The notes under the pieces are model-generated. The model was not told the origin of the DNA, did not search any database, and saw only the letters and a list, made by a program, of their open reading frames with translations. This document shows positions 1-7,814 of a stretch of DNA of 15,409 nucleotides, piece after piece. The translations under genes were made by a program, and so were the position numbers. The number at the start of each line of letters is the position of its first letter. Within the stretch, counting starts at the first letter, position 1. The DNA is from a bacterium (lineage in GTDB: Bacteria; Cyanobacteriota; Vampirovibrionia; Gastranaerophilales; Gastranaerophilaceae): NCBI GenBank assembly GCA_024408905.1, contig JAKSUP010000010.1, positions 1 to 15,409 on the forward strand. The letters are read 5' to 3'.

Positions 1-14
1 TGTAAAAGTTTCAT
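1..14 (-). CDS. Possible 5' end of the next pilus gene (off the left edge)
   Basis: On the minus strand an ATG sits at 14-12, followed by codons for K, L and L before the window ends. This could be the start of a protein with a signal peptide. T4P clusters usually run pilM-pilN-pilO-(pilP)-pilQ, so a secretin or pilP-like gene after pilO would fit. Only four codons are visible and the ribosome binding site is weak (an A-rich stretch with TAAG). The start is therefore a guess from context and the product cannot be named. Confidence 0.25.
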
Positions 15-155
15 TTTTCTTAAATTTTATAATAATTATTATTTATAAATCAAGTTCTAACAAAAGTAGCATTCTTTTAATAAGTTAATCTATTAAAAAG
101 AAAATTTTATAATAAAATACTAACTCGATAATAATTCTTTTATATCTTATAAAAG
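15..155. other. AT-rich intergenic stretch after pilO
   Basis: This gap of about 140 bases lies downstream of the pilO stop and has no open frame I can support. It contains a perfect 8-bp inverted repeat at 137-155 (CTTTTATA, 3-base loop, TATAAAAG) directly after the stop codon. That stem is pure A/T apart from its ends and has no following T-run, so it is a poor terminator candidate. On the minus strand TTGATT and TATAAA lie 16 bases apart, a possible promoter for a gene starting near base 14. This is weak evidence in DNA this AT-rich. Confidence 0.35.
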
Positions 156-794
156 CTACTGAGCGTTAGCTGGCTGACCATAAGCAGGCTCTGTAGCATT
201 TGCCTGAACTTCTTCAGGTGTTGTGTGAGCATATAAACGTAAATTCAAATTAGATATCAAAACAGATTTGTCTTTTTCAAATGGCTTAACCTCTAAATTG
301 ACAATTTTTATATAATATGGATATTGATATAAATCTTGAACAAGTTTACCAAGATTTGTGTAATTAGAAACCAATTCTAATTTCACATCCCAAACAAAGT
401 AGGCATCTTTTCCACCATGCTCAACAAATTTATCAGACTTAGGGTTGTATTCATAATCAATAGACTTAATTCTAACTGAATTAGTGTGTATCATTTCAAT
501 CACATCTGTATACAATGTGAAAAATAATGTTTCATTGCCCAAATCAGATTCAACCGGTGAATAAATTTTCTTTTGAACACCATTAATAGAGTTCCTAATT
601 TTGTCCAGTTTTTCTTGAACAATTTTCGATTGATTTTGTAACTCAGTCAATTTCTCTTTTTTGGCATTATAATCAGCAATGATGCCGTTATATTTTCCCC
701 ACCTTGTAATTACAAGTGAATAAAACACAAATGCTACAACAATTACAACAGCCAGAAAAATAAATATACCATAATATTTTTTGTATTTATCCAT
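156..794 (-). CDS. pilO: Type IV pilus inner-membrane platform protein PilO-like
   Basis: This 212-residue protein has the PilO plan: a short cytoplasmic tail, one membrane helix at about residues 8-29, a coiled-coil stretch at about 38-76 rich in K, E, L and Q, then a periplasmic alpha/beta domain at about 85-190. The last 20 residues are low-complexity, rich in A, P, Q and T. In type IV pili and type II secretion, PilN and PilO form periplasmic heterodimers linking the cytoplasmic PilM ring to the secretin. The gene follows the pilM-pilN fusion by 18 bases with an AAGGAA-type ribosome site in the gap, so the two are almost certainly co-transcribed. PilO sequences diverge widely. The assignment rests on architecture and neighbourhood, and a GspM-like type II secretion part is the main alternative. 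Confidence 0.72.
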   Translation of the reverse strand: MDKYKKYYGIFIFLAVVIVVAFVFYSLVITRWGKYNGIIADYNAKKEKLTELQNQSKIVQEKLDKIRNSINGVQKKIYSPVESDLGNETLFFTLYTDVIEMIHTNSVRIKSIDYEYNPKSDKFVEHGGKDAYFVWDVKLELVSNYTNLGKLVQDLYQYPYYIKIVNLEVKPFEKDKSVLISNLNLRLYAHTTPEEVQANATEPAYGQPANAQ

Positions 795-812
795 TAACTA
801 TTCCTTCATTCT

Positions 813-2468
813 CTATTCTATTGGTTCCAAATTTGATGGTAAAACACTACCGTCTGTTGTACCATCTTTTTCATCCTTTTTCACCGGTACAGGATCTTTT
901 TCTATGTCAGATATTCTAAATTGATAATAATCAGCATTCAAAGATGTTAAAATTGAGTCTGTATCAAATTTTTCTTCTGCATTAATATTTGTCAACTTAG
1001 AACTTGATGCCAATCCTAATTTTTGTAACTTAATTTTTGAATCTGAATCATAATCTTTTATATTACGATAAAAACCATATACACTCTCTAAATTATCAGC
1101 TTGACCTTCAATTACTGTGTGTTCACCAAACACTAATCTTGTCAGCCACAACTTCTTAGGAATTTCTGTCCCGACAATTGTGTAATAGGAGTAGACATTT
1201 TTATTTTGAGCCAAACCAATATTAATTTCGTCACCTTCGTTAAATAACTCGGTAGAAACCCCCTTGTTCTGTTCCAAGAAGATTTCTTCTTTTTGAATTT
1301 CCTGATCTATATTTGCAACATTTTCTTCTTGTGTTTTTATACTTTGATTAATAAATACAACTAATGCAAAAATTATTACACAGAAAATTGCTGCAAAAAT
1401 AAAAGATACAACAATCATATTTTCTACTGACATAACAAATTCCAAAGAACGGAATTTAAATACAGGAGGTTGTGTTGATGTATAAACATCACCCAAATCA
1501 GCATTAAACAAATTAAACTTAGCTGAAGAATACTGAGCAAATGAAGTATTAATAGCTGCACCGATAACATCAAGAGAAATCGTTGAAGCAAGACTTGCAT
1601 CAATCAAAGAATCAACTGCAATTACAGGTTCTGCTGCATAACTATTTGCATTCAAATGCACAATCGGAGCATTATATTTCAATTTACCGGATAAAACTTC
1701 TGCATTTATTACATCTGTCTTTGAAACTACGTACAAATATTCAGCAGGCAAGTTCTTTAATAGTGGAGCTACTGCTTCGACAACAGTAGAGTAGTTTTCA
1801 TCATCACCCAATACTTCACCGATTGCAATACGTTCTTCATAATAATCTACATAATTACGTCCTTGCATTGGTATAACTTTGCATGAGTTTGTATCTACCA
1901 ATAGAAGAACCCAGTTCTTTGTCGGATCAATATCAACGTGATTGCTATATATTAACGAATTAAGAGTTGAATTAACAGAAGTATCAATGTTAACTACATT
2001 ATAGCCCAACTCTTGGATTTGCATTACAACCTCTATAAGCATTGTTTTTTGTAATGCAGTACAAGCAATTTTGTTAAATTGAATTGTTGAGTTCGGTAAA
2101 TATACAGCACTGAAACAAGGATCATCTTGTTCAAACACAGTACTCTCGGCGAGTTCTTCTTCTATTGCACTATTCACTTGCACGTTGTCAAGCGCAGCCG
2201 GATAATCATTAACCTTAAACCAAACTGAAGGCAAGTTTAAAACAATATCAGAACCCTTAGGAATTTGTTGTTCAAACAACAAATCAGATACAGCCTCTTT
2301 GAACAAGTCCAAATCAGCAATCTGTTTACGATTTACATCATATGATAATTGTCTAAAACCATATTTCAAAACTCTTTGTGCATCAAAATCAACTTGAGCA
2401 AGTTCTAAACCTCTTTCAGGATTAACTGAAATTCCCACCACAATATTTTTCTTAAAATTAAATGCCAT
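813..2468 (-). CDS. PilM-PilN fusion, type IV pilus assembly platform
   Basis: The 551 residues join two pilus proteins that are usually separate. Residues 1 to about 310 look like an actin-like (ASKHA) PilM domain: an N-terminal VVGISV strand, an 'IEEELAE' helix near 102-108, and a VLLLVDT strand near 187-193 like a second phosphate-binding strand. Residues 317-325 read KFNLFNADL, which resembles the N-terminal INLLP motif of PilN. A single membrane helix (about 351-375), a coiled coil (about 376-402) and a PilN-type periplasmic domain follow. The last contains 'IPKKLWLTRLVF' and 'IEGQADNLESVYGFYRNIK' (436-471), close to the PilN/GspL pattern. The total length is about that of PilM plus PilN. 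There is no internal stop, and AGGAAG lies 9 bases before the ATG. It should recruit the motor from the cytoplasm and pair with PilO in the periplasm. A GspL-like protein, which naturally has this layout, is the alternative. Confidence 0.75.
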   Translation of the reverse strand: MAFNFKKNIVVGISVNPERGLELAQVDFDAQRVLKYGFRQLSYDVNRKQIADLDLFKEAVSDLLFEQQIPKGSDIVLNLPSVWFKVNDYPAALDNVQVNSAIEEELAESTVFEQDDPCFSAVYLPNSTIQFNKIACTALQKTMLIEVVMQIQELGYNVVNIDTSVNSTLNSLIYSNHVDIDPTKNWVLLLVDTNSCKVIPMQGRNYVDYYEERIAIGEVLGDDENYSTVVEAVAPLLKNLPAEYLYVVSKTDVINAEVLSGKLKYNAPIVHLNANSYAAEPVIAVDSLIDASLASTISLDVIGAAINTSFAQYSSAKFNLFNADLGDVYTSTQPPVFKFRSLEFVMSVENMIVVSFIFAAIFCVIIFALVVFINQSIKTQEENVANIDQEIQKEEIFLEQNKGVSTELFNEGDEINIGLAQNKNVYSYYTIVGTEIPKKLWLTRLVFGEHTVIEGQADNLESVYGFYRNIKDYDSDSKIKLQKLGLASSSKLTNINAEEKFDTDSILTSLNADYYQFRISDIEKDPVPVKKDEKDGTTDGSVLPSNLEPIE

Positions 2469-2534
2469 ATGCTATTTCTTCCTATTTTTTTTTATTATAC
2501 AATAAATTTTGAATTATGTATACAGGTTACATGT
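2469..2534. promoter_or_regulatory. Divergent promoter region, pilMN / nadA
   Basis: Sixty-six bases separate the two divergent genes. On the minus strand a perfect TATAAT (complement of 2494-2499) lies about 25 bases before the pilMN start, with an AGGAAG ribosome site at 2483-2478. I see no convincing -35 for it. On the plus strand, A/T-rich -10-like hexamers overlap the same stretch (TATTAT at 2492, TATACA near 2519), and only a weak CAGG (2523-2526) precedes nadA. The two transcription units must therefore share or compete for this short region. Confidence 0.5.
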
Positions 2535-3443
2535 ATGAAAAATATTATCGAAAGAATAAAAGACCTAAAACTCAAGAAAAATGCAATCATTTTAGCACAT
2601 AGCTACCAAAATATTGATGTGGATGAAGTAGCAGATTTTGTTGGGGATTCTTTATATTTAAGTCAAAAAGCACGGGAAACAAATGCCGATATTATTGTCT
2701 TTGCAGGTGTTTATTTTATGGCACAAACAGCGAAAATCATATCACCGGAGAAGAAAGTTTTGTTACCAAATAAAAAAGCAGGATGCTTAATGGCAGACAT
2801 GATAAACCATGACCAAATGGTATGGTTCAAAAAGCCTTATCCCAATGTCCCTGTGGTATGTTATATAAACTCGACAGCCTCTGTAAAAGCAGAATGTGAT
2901 ATCTGTTGTACAAGTTCAAATGCGTTACAAATTGTTAAGAGCCTCAATTCGCCGAGAGTTCTCTTTGTCCCTGATGCAAATCTCGGAAAATGGGTCGAAT
3001 CTAAGCTTGACGGAGTCGAAGTCATTACATATGAGGGAAACTGCCCTGTTCATAACCAAGTTAAGCCACAACATATCCTAAACGCAAGAGAAAAGTACCC
3101 GAATGCAAAGATTCTTATACACCCGGAATGCAATCCAAGTGTAAGTTCTTTGGGAGATTTTGTTGGCAGTACAAGTGGAATTTTAGATTATGTCAAAAAA
3201 AGTAACGAAAAACAATTTGTAGTAGTTACTGAAAAAGGAGTTGTTGACAGACTCAAAAGAGATTATCCGAATAAAGAATTTATATTGATTTCTAAAAACA
3301 TGATATGTGAGAGCATGAAATTAACAACATTGGAAGAAATTTTATATTCCTTAGAAAATGAAGTTAATGAAATTACGCTCGACGAAGACGTTAGGAAACG
3401 CAGCTCAAATTGTATTGAAGCAATGCTAAAGGTATCAAAATAA
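2535..3443 (+). CDS. nadA: Quinolinate synthase NadA
   Basis: NadA condenses iminoaspartate with dihydroxyacetone phosphate to give quinolinate in de novo NAD synthesis, using a [4Fe-4S] cluster. With the start at 2535 the protein has 302 residues, typical of the short NadA form. The three cluster cysteines fit C84 (AGCLMADM), C170 (EGNCPVHN) and C258 (MICESMKLT). Other family landmarks are AHSYQ at 21-25, GDSLYLS at 37-43, YINSTASVKAECD at 110-122 and HPECNPSV at 196-203. An in-frame ATG at 2469 would add 22 hydrophobic residues absent from NadA and would abut the divergent pilMN start, so I reject it. The stop overlaps the next ATG by one base (TAATG), implying translational coupling. nadB and nadC are not in the window. 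Confidence 0.95.
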   Translation: MKNIIERIKDLKLKKNAIILAHSYQNIDVDEVADFVGDSLYLSQKARETNADIIVFAGVYFMAQTAKIISPEKKVLLPNKKAGCLMADMINHDQMVWFKKPYPNVPVVCYINSTASVKAECDICCTSSNALQIVKSLNSPRVLFVPDANLGKWVESKLDGVEVITYEGNCPVHNQVKPQHILNAREKYPNAKILIHPECNPSVSSLGDFVGSTSGILDYVKKSNEKQFVVVTEKGVVDRLKRDYPNKEFILISKNMICESMKLTTLEEILYSLENEVNEITLDEDVRKRSSNCIEAMLKVSK

Positions 3444-4195
3444 TGGATGAAAACTACATTTATGGTAAAAATTCGGTAATTGAAGCTCTTGAATCACAGA
3501 CAAGGGAGTTTAATCGCATACTGATATCCAATTCTGCCCGTAATGATGAAAAAATTGAAAAAATCAAAAAACTTGCGAAAGCTTCAGGAATTGTATTCCA
3601 ATTTGTTGGAAAAGAAAAACTAAACCAAATAGCTCAAGAAGCAAGGCATCAAGGAGTAATCGCACAGGTTGCCCCAATAATGTATGAAGATTTAGATGAT
3701 TTTATTGAAAGACATTCAAATAAAACCAGTTCTATTGTTATTTTAGACGGAATTGAAGATTCACATAATCTCGGTGCAATAATACGTTCTGCTGTATGTG
3801 CAGGCGTGGACGGAATTATACTGCCTTCCCGCAGGGGCGTATTAATAAACCCTACTGTTGAAAAAACCAGCGCAGGAGCAATTAATCGCATATCAATAAT
3901 TAAAGTCAATAGCATAGTAAACGCTATTCAAAAACTAAAAGAAAACGACTATTGGGTAATTGCATCAGACCATCACGCAGAAGATAATTATTATGATATT
4001 GATTATACTAATATGAGTTTTGCACTTATTATGGGAGCTGAGCATGCCGGGATATCAAAATCTCTTTTAAAATTATCCGATTTTAAAGTTAAAATACCAA
4101 TGTTAACGGATTTTAATTCATTAAATGTTTCAAATGCAGCAGCAATAATACTTTTTGAAAGCGTTAAGCAAAAGAAAAAAGCAAGCAATAAATAA
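3443..4195 (+). CDS. rlmB: SpoU/TrmH-family 23S rRNA 2'-O-methyltransferase, RlmB type
   Basis: Members of this family transfer a methyl group from SAM to a ribose 2'-OH in rRNA; RlmB modifies a G in domain V of 23S rRNA. The 250 residues begin with the substrate-binding domain, starting YIYGKNSVIEAL (5-16). The deep-trefoil-knot SPOUT domain follows with its three motifs: motif 1 LDGIEDSHNLGAIIRSA (101-117, with N109 and R115), motif 2 IMGAEHAGIS (196-205, with E200) and motif 3 IPMLTDFNSLNVSNAAAI (218-235, with N225, S230 and N231). The tail is lysine-rich. The start overlaps the nadA stop by one base. Family membership is secure. The exact nucleotide methylated is inferred from the RlmB-like N-terminal domain, and another SpoU member remains possible. 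Confidence 0.9.
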   Translation: MDENYIYGKNSVIEALESQTREFNRILISNSARNDEKIEKIKKLAKASGIVFQFVGKEKLNQIAQEARHQGVIAQVAPIMYEDLDDFIERHSNKTSSIVILDGIEDSHNLGAIIRSAVCAGVDGIILPSRRGVLINPTVEKTSAGAINRISIIKVNSIVNAIQKLKENDYWVIASDHHAEDNYYDIDYTNMSFALIMGAEHAGISKSLLKLSDFKVKIPMLTDFNSLNVSNAAAIILFESVKQKKKASNK

Positions 4196-4282
4196 AACAA
4201 TACCCACTAAACGAATTAAAAATTTATAAAAGCTGTTCCATTAATTAGCAAAACCGTATAAAATAGAATAAGAGGAAAATAT
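4196..4282 (+). promoter_or_regulatory. Promoter and ribosome site for the sigma-factor gene
   Basis: The 87-base gap contains TATAAAAT at 4257-4264, a plausible -10 box, about 20 bases before the start codon. Seventeen bases further upstream is TGTTCC, a poor -35. AGAGGA at 4271-4276 gives a good ribosome site six bases from the ATG at 4283. Another AT-rich TTTATAAAA lies at 4223-4231. No terminator hairpin for rlmB is evident, so some read-through from nadA-rlmB is possible. Confidence 0.5.
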
Positions 4283-5284
4283 ATGGTTAAAGCAAGAGAA
4301 AATTTAAATATTTTAGCAGATGACATCTCTGATGAAGGCGTTGATTTTAACAATATTGAATCAATTGATGATTTAGATGATGATAACATTTCAATCGAGG
4401 AACCCAAAACTCAAGAAAGTATTAGTTCTGTCAACTCAGATGACTCTGTTAGAATTTACTTGCAACAAATTGGTAAAATTCCTCTTTTATCAGCAGAAGA
4501 AGAACTTGAAGTCGCAAAACAAATATACGAAAATCAAAGTCCGGTTGCCAGAAAGGTATTGGTCAATGCAAACTTGCGTCTTGTAGTTAGTATTGCGAAA
4601 AAATACATTGGAAGAGGACTTTCTTTCCTTGATTTAATTCAAGAAGGAAATGTGGGGTTAATCAAAGCTACAGAAAAGTTTGATTACACAAAGGGATATA
4701 AATTCTCAACTTATGCAACATGGTGGATACAGCAATCAATAACAAGAGCAATTGCTGACAAAGCAAGAATTATAAGACTTCCAATTCACTTAATTGAATC
4801 TATAAATAAAATTAAAAAAGCAACTATCGATTTAACAACAGAACTTGGAAGAATACCTGTAAAACAAGAAATCGCAGATAAAATGGGGATTTCCGTTTCC
4901 AAACTAACATCAATCATTAAATCGACACAATCTACAATAAGCATTGATACGCCTACAGGGCAAAAAGATGATGCAAATAAAATAATTGATTATATTGTTG
5001 ACGAATCGACTCTTGCACCTGAATCTTTAGTTTCTCAAGAGAGTTTGCTTGATGACATTAAAATTATGCTTGAGCAATTAAGTCAAAAGGAACGTGACGT
5101 TTTAATCCTAAGATTTGGATTAAACAATAACGGAAACAAAAAAACACTTGATGAAATAGGTTCAATATATGGTGTATCAAGAGAAAGAATTAGACAAATT
5201 GAGAACAGAGCAATTTCTAAATTAAAAAAACTCTGTAAGAATAAAAACCTGACATCAGGACTTAAAAATTACATTGGAGAATAA
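4283..5284 (+). CDS. Sigma-70 family RNA polymerase sigma factor (group 1 or 2, RpoD/SigA-like)
   Basis: This 333-residue sigma factor directs RNA polymerase to promoters. An acidic, poorly conserved N-terminus (about 10-45) precedes region 1.2 ([21 protein letters not shown], about 54-74). Region 2 covers about 92-165 and includes the core-binding [13 protein letters not shown] and the region 2.4 helix [14 protein letters not shown]. There Q151 and T154 correspond to the residues that read the -10 box. Region 3 starts at [16 protein letters not shown] (165-180). Region 4.2 is the helix-turn-helix at about 288-315 with [12 protein letters not shown]. Region 1.2 and RLPIHL resemble cyanobacterial sigma factors. 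The long insert of proteobacterial RpoD is absent. It could be the housekeeping sigma or a group 2 paralogue; the short N-terminus leaves this open. The downstream TPR gene starts 3 bases after the stop. Confidence 0.93.
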   Translation: MVKARENLNILADDISDEGVDFNNIESIDDLDDDNISIEEPKTQESISSVNSDDSVRIYLQQIGKIPLLSAEEELEVAKQIYENQSPVARKVLVNANLRLVVSIAKKYIGRGLSFLDLIQEGNVGLIKATEKFDYTKGYKFSTYATWWIQQSITRAIADKARIIRLPIHLIESINKIKKATIDLTTELGRIPVKQEIADKMGISVSKLTSIIKSTQSTISIDTPTGQKDDANKIIDYIVDESTLAPESLVSQESLLDDIKIMLEQLSQKERDVLILRFGLNNNGNKKTLDEIGSIYGVSRERIRQIENRAISKLKKLCKNKNLTSGLKNYIGE

Positions 5285-5287
5285 TAA

Positions 5288-7048
5288 ATGGCAAATATTG
5301 ATGGGATTAATGAACTTATCGGAAGTAAGGATTTTAAGGCTGCAAAAAAATTAATCGATGAAGGATTAAATACAGACCAAAATAACCTCGAACTGTTAAA
5401 GTTAAGTGGTTTAACAGAAGTTAATTTAGAAAATTGGTCTGATGCAAAACGCGTTTTCGAAACAGTTGTCAAATTTTCTCCTGAAGATGCAACTTCGTGG
5501 TTTTATTTGGGAAATTGCTATGACAAGCTTGGGGACTTTATCTCTGCAAAAAATTCTTACATAAAAGTCATTTCCTTAAGAGAAGAATATTTAGAAGCAT
5601 ATAAGAATTTATGCGTTATTTTGTTGAAATTAAATGAATTGGATATGGCTTTAGAATATGCAAGTAAAGCTACAACATACGATTCAGAAGATTACTTGTA
5701 CGAAGTCATAATAGGAGCAGCCTATATGAAGAAACGGGATTTTGAATCTGCAATAGAACCATTAAAAAAAGCTCTTGATAAAACAATTTATAAAACAGGC
5801 ATCTTAAGCAGTCTTGGGACATGTTATATGGCTACAGGTAAACAGCAAGATGCTATAGATGTTTATAATCAAGCAATAGAAAATTCTCCAAATACAGCAA
5901 TGCCTTATTATAACCTAGGTTCAGCATATCAAATTATGCAAAACCACAAAAAAGCTTGTGAATATTTTCAAAAGGCATTAGATATTGAAGAAGACGAAAC
6001 TTTTTTATCATCGCTGGCGCTGTCAGAAGTTAAATTAAAAGACTACGAATGTGCATTAAAACACTACAAACAACTGTCTTTAATGTGCCCGACAAAAGAA
6101 AACTACAAATATAATATAATTACTTGTTACGAAGCTCTTGGGCAATATGAAACAGCTATAAAAATGTTGGAAGAACTGGTCTATGTTAATCCTAAGTTTA
6201 TTCCACCTGCTCAAATGCTTGCCGATTTGTATATAAGAACAAATCAGCATACAAAAGCAAAAGAAATTTTTGATAACATATTATTGAAAAACAAGATTAC
6301 TCCGGAACTCTTACACCAGTATGCAATCTTGACATCTACTTTATGTGATACCGAAACAGCAGAAAAAATCCTTAAAAAAATTATAAAAATGGATCCACAA
6401 ATGGCAAAAGCACATAAAGATTTAGGAATTATTTACCTTAATAAAAGGCTTTTTGACTATGCAGAAGAAGAATTCAAAACAGCAATGCAACTTCAGCCAA
6501 ATGATTTTGAAATAATTTTTGAGTATGGGAACTTTTTATATTCAATTTCGAGAAACCAAGATGCCGAAAGATATTATACAGAGGCATTGGAGCTGCAGCC
6601 TAAAAATGTTATAGCTTTGACATTTATGGCTCTTAATAAACTTGTTATGAACCAATTAGATGAAGCAAAAGATTACATTATGAAAGCATTAGAAATTGAG
6701 CATCACCACGAATATATTCAATTTTGCGCAGGAAGAATTTTATACGCAAGAGGAGAATATGAAGAAGCTAAAAGGTATTTAATACATGCAGTTGAACAAA
6801 ACCCTGATATTGAAACTCAAAATACTTTAGCTTTAACATACTATGCATTAAAAGATTATCAGCAAGCACTAAATATATTTAAAAATATCGATTCCAAAAA
6901 TCCAAACAGTATTTCTGTTTTAATGGATATTGCTCGTTGTTATGAAGCATTAAAACAAAATGACAATGCTTTGGAGTATTTAGATAAAGTAGTTGACATT
7001 TTTCCTGAAAACGAAGACGCTCACGAAATGATAAGAAGACTTTCTTAA
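5288..7048 (+). CDS. Tetratricopeptide-repeat (TPR) protein
   Basis: The 586 residues are almost entirely TPR repeats, about 16 or 17 units of 34 residues. Clear units include WFYLGNCYDKLGDFISAK (71-88), YYNLGSAYQIMQNHKKAC (207-224), AHKDLGIIYLNKRLFDYA (375-392) and the final CYEALKQNDNALEYLDKV (551-568). I see no signal peptide, membrane helix or catalytic domain, so this is probably a cytoplasmic superhelical scaffold for protein-protein contacts. The start is firm: ATG at 5288, three bases after the sigma stop, with GGAG inside the end of the sigma gene. Co-transcription and likely translational coupling with a sigma factor raise the possibility that it binds the sigma or RNA polymerase, but nothing in the sequence shows the partner. 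Confidence 0.88.
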   Translation: MANIDGINELIGSKDFKAAKKLIDEGLNTDQNNLELLKLSGLTEVNLENWSDAKRVFETVVKFSPEDATSWFYLGNCYDKLGDFISAKNSYIKVISLREEYLEAYKNLCVILLKLNELDMALEYASKATTYDSEDYLYEVIIGAAYMKKRDFESAIEPLKKALDKTIYKTGILSSLGTCYMATGKQQDAIDVYNQAIENSPNTAMPYYNLGSAYQIMQNHKKACEYFQKALDIEEDETFLSSLALSEVKLKDYECALKHYKQLSLMCPTKENYKYNIITCYEALGQYETAIKMLEELVYVNPKFIPPAQMLADLYIRTNQHTKAKEIFDNILLKNKITPELLHQYAILTSTLCDTETAEKILKKIIKMDPQMAKAHKDLGIIYLNKRLFDYAEEEFKTAMQLQPNDFEIIFEYGNFLYSISRNQDAERYYTEALELQPKNVIALTFMALNKLVMNQLDEAKDYIMKALEIEHHHEYIQFCAGRILYARGEYEEAKRYLIHAVEQNPDIETQNTLALTYYALKDYQQALNIFKNIDSKNPNSISVLMDIARCYEALKQNDNALEYLDKVVDIFPENEDAHEMIRRLS

Positions 7049-7082
7049 TAGCAAATTATATTTTTACAAGTTTTCTATTAAT

Positions 7083-7814
7083 ATGCAAATATCACTTATA
7101 AACTCGTATTACAATATCAACAAACAATATAATAAGCCTGCTTTTCGGTCAACTAACAGAGTTATTGACGGTTTCACTTATCAAACAACACGAATGATGC
7201 GAAAAGATTTCCCTTGGAGAACATTCCCTGAATTTTTTGAAAAACTTGGTCGGAATTTCAAAGATATTAATATTTATGACTTTGCCTGTTCTGATGGTTC
7301 TGAAACTTGGTCATTAAAATTCTGCTTGCGGGATAAATTGGGTGAAAAATCAAATAAATTTAAAATTAAAGCCTTTGACATTGACCCTGAGATTATTCAC
7401 CAAGCATTGTCAGGAAAATGTAATGTTACATATTCAGATACTCAAAGTATGAATGATATCCTTAAAGAAGGTTATTACAAATATGCATATAGAGAATACC
7501 CAACTAATCCATATTTTCCAAGTGCAATTGCTCCGAAAGATTTTATAAAAGATAATATCTTTTTTGACGTTGGGGATATGGTAAAAGAAATTGATAAAAT
7601 AGAATGGAAAAACAATATTATCCTAAATAGAAACTGTTTAGCATACTTGTCCCCAAAAGACAGAGAAGCTTATATAAAAAAATTAGGTGATTATAAAGAC
7701 AAAATTTTAGCCGTAGCTATCGGGGACTTTGACAAGTCGTATGGCTTTGATAAATTACTGGAAGCACAAGGATATAGAGAAAGCGACTTGCTTAATATAT
7801 ACGTCAAAGCTTAA
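7083..7814 (+). CDS. CheR-like SAM-dependent methyltransferase
   Basis: This 243-residue protein has a Rossmann-type methyltransferase core patterned like CheR. Motif I is IYDFACSDGSETWSLKF (64-80), corresponding to the CheR A(S)CSSGEEPYS segment. The acidic SAM-ribose motif is IKAFDIDPEIIHQA (95-108). The late signature is NNIILNRNCLAYLSP (177-191), matching the 'D-x-I-xx-RN-xx-x-Y' of CheR. The N-terminal helical CheR domain is missing and is replaced by about 30 residues including NKPAFRS (17-23). No chemoreceptor, cheB or other chemotaxis gene is nearby, so a role in chemotaxis is not implied and the substrate is unknown. The gene follows the TPR gene after 34 bases and lacks a clear Shine-Dalgarno. 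Its stop shares TTAA with the stop of the convergent membrane-protein gene. Confidence 0.72.
   Translation: MQISLINSYYNINKQYNKPAFRSTNRVIDGFTYQTTRMMRKDFPWRTFPEFFEKLGRNFKDINIYDFACSDGSETWSLKFCLRDKLGEKSNKFKIKAFDIDPEIIHQALSGKCNVTYSDTQSMNDILKEGYYKYAYREYPTNPYFPSAIAPKDFIKDNIFFDVGDMVKEIDKIEWKNNIILNRNCLAYLSPKDREAYIKKLGDYKDKILAVAIGDFDKSYGFDKLLEAQGYRESDLLNIYVKA

Noticed and set aside
137..155. Inverted repeat after pilO as a rho-independent terminator
   Set aside because: The stem is almost all A/T and there is no T-run after it on the minus strand.
2469..2534. In-frame ATG at 2469 extending NadA by 22 residues
   Set aside because: The added residues are hydrophobic and foreign to NadA, there is no ribosome site, and the codon abuts the divergent pilMN start and lies in its promoter. 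The start at 2535 gives the normal 302-residue NadA.
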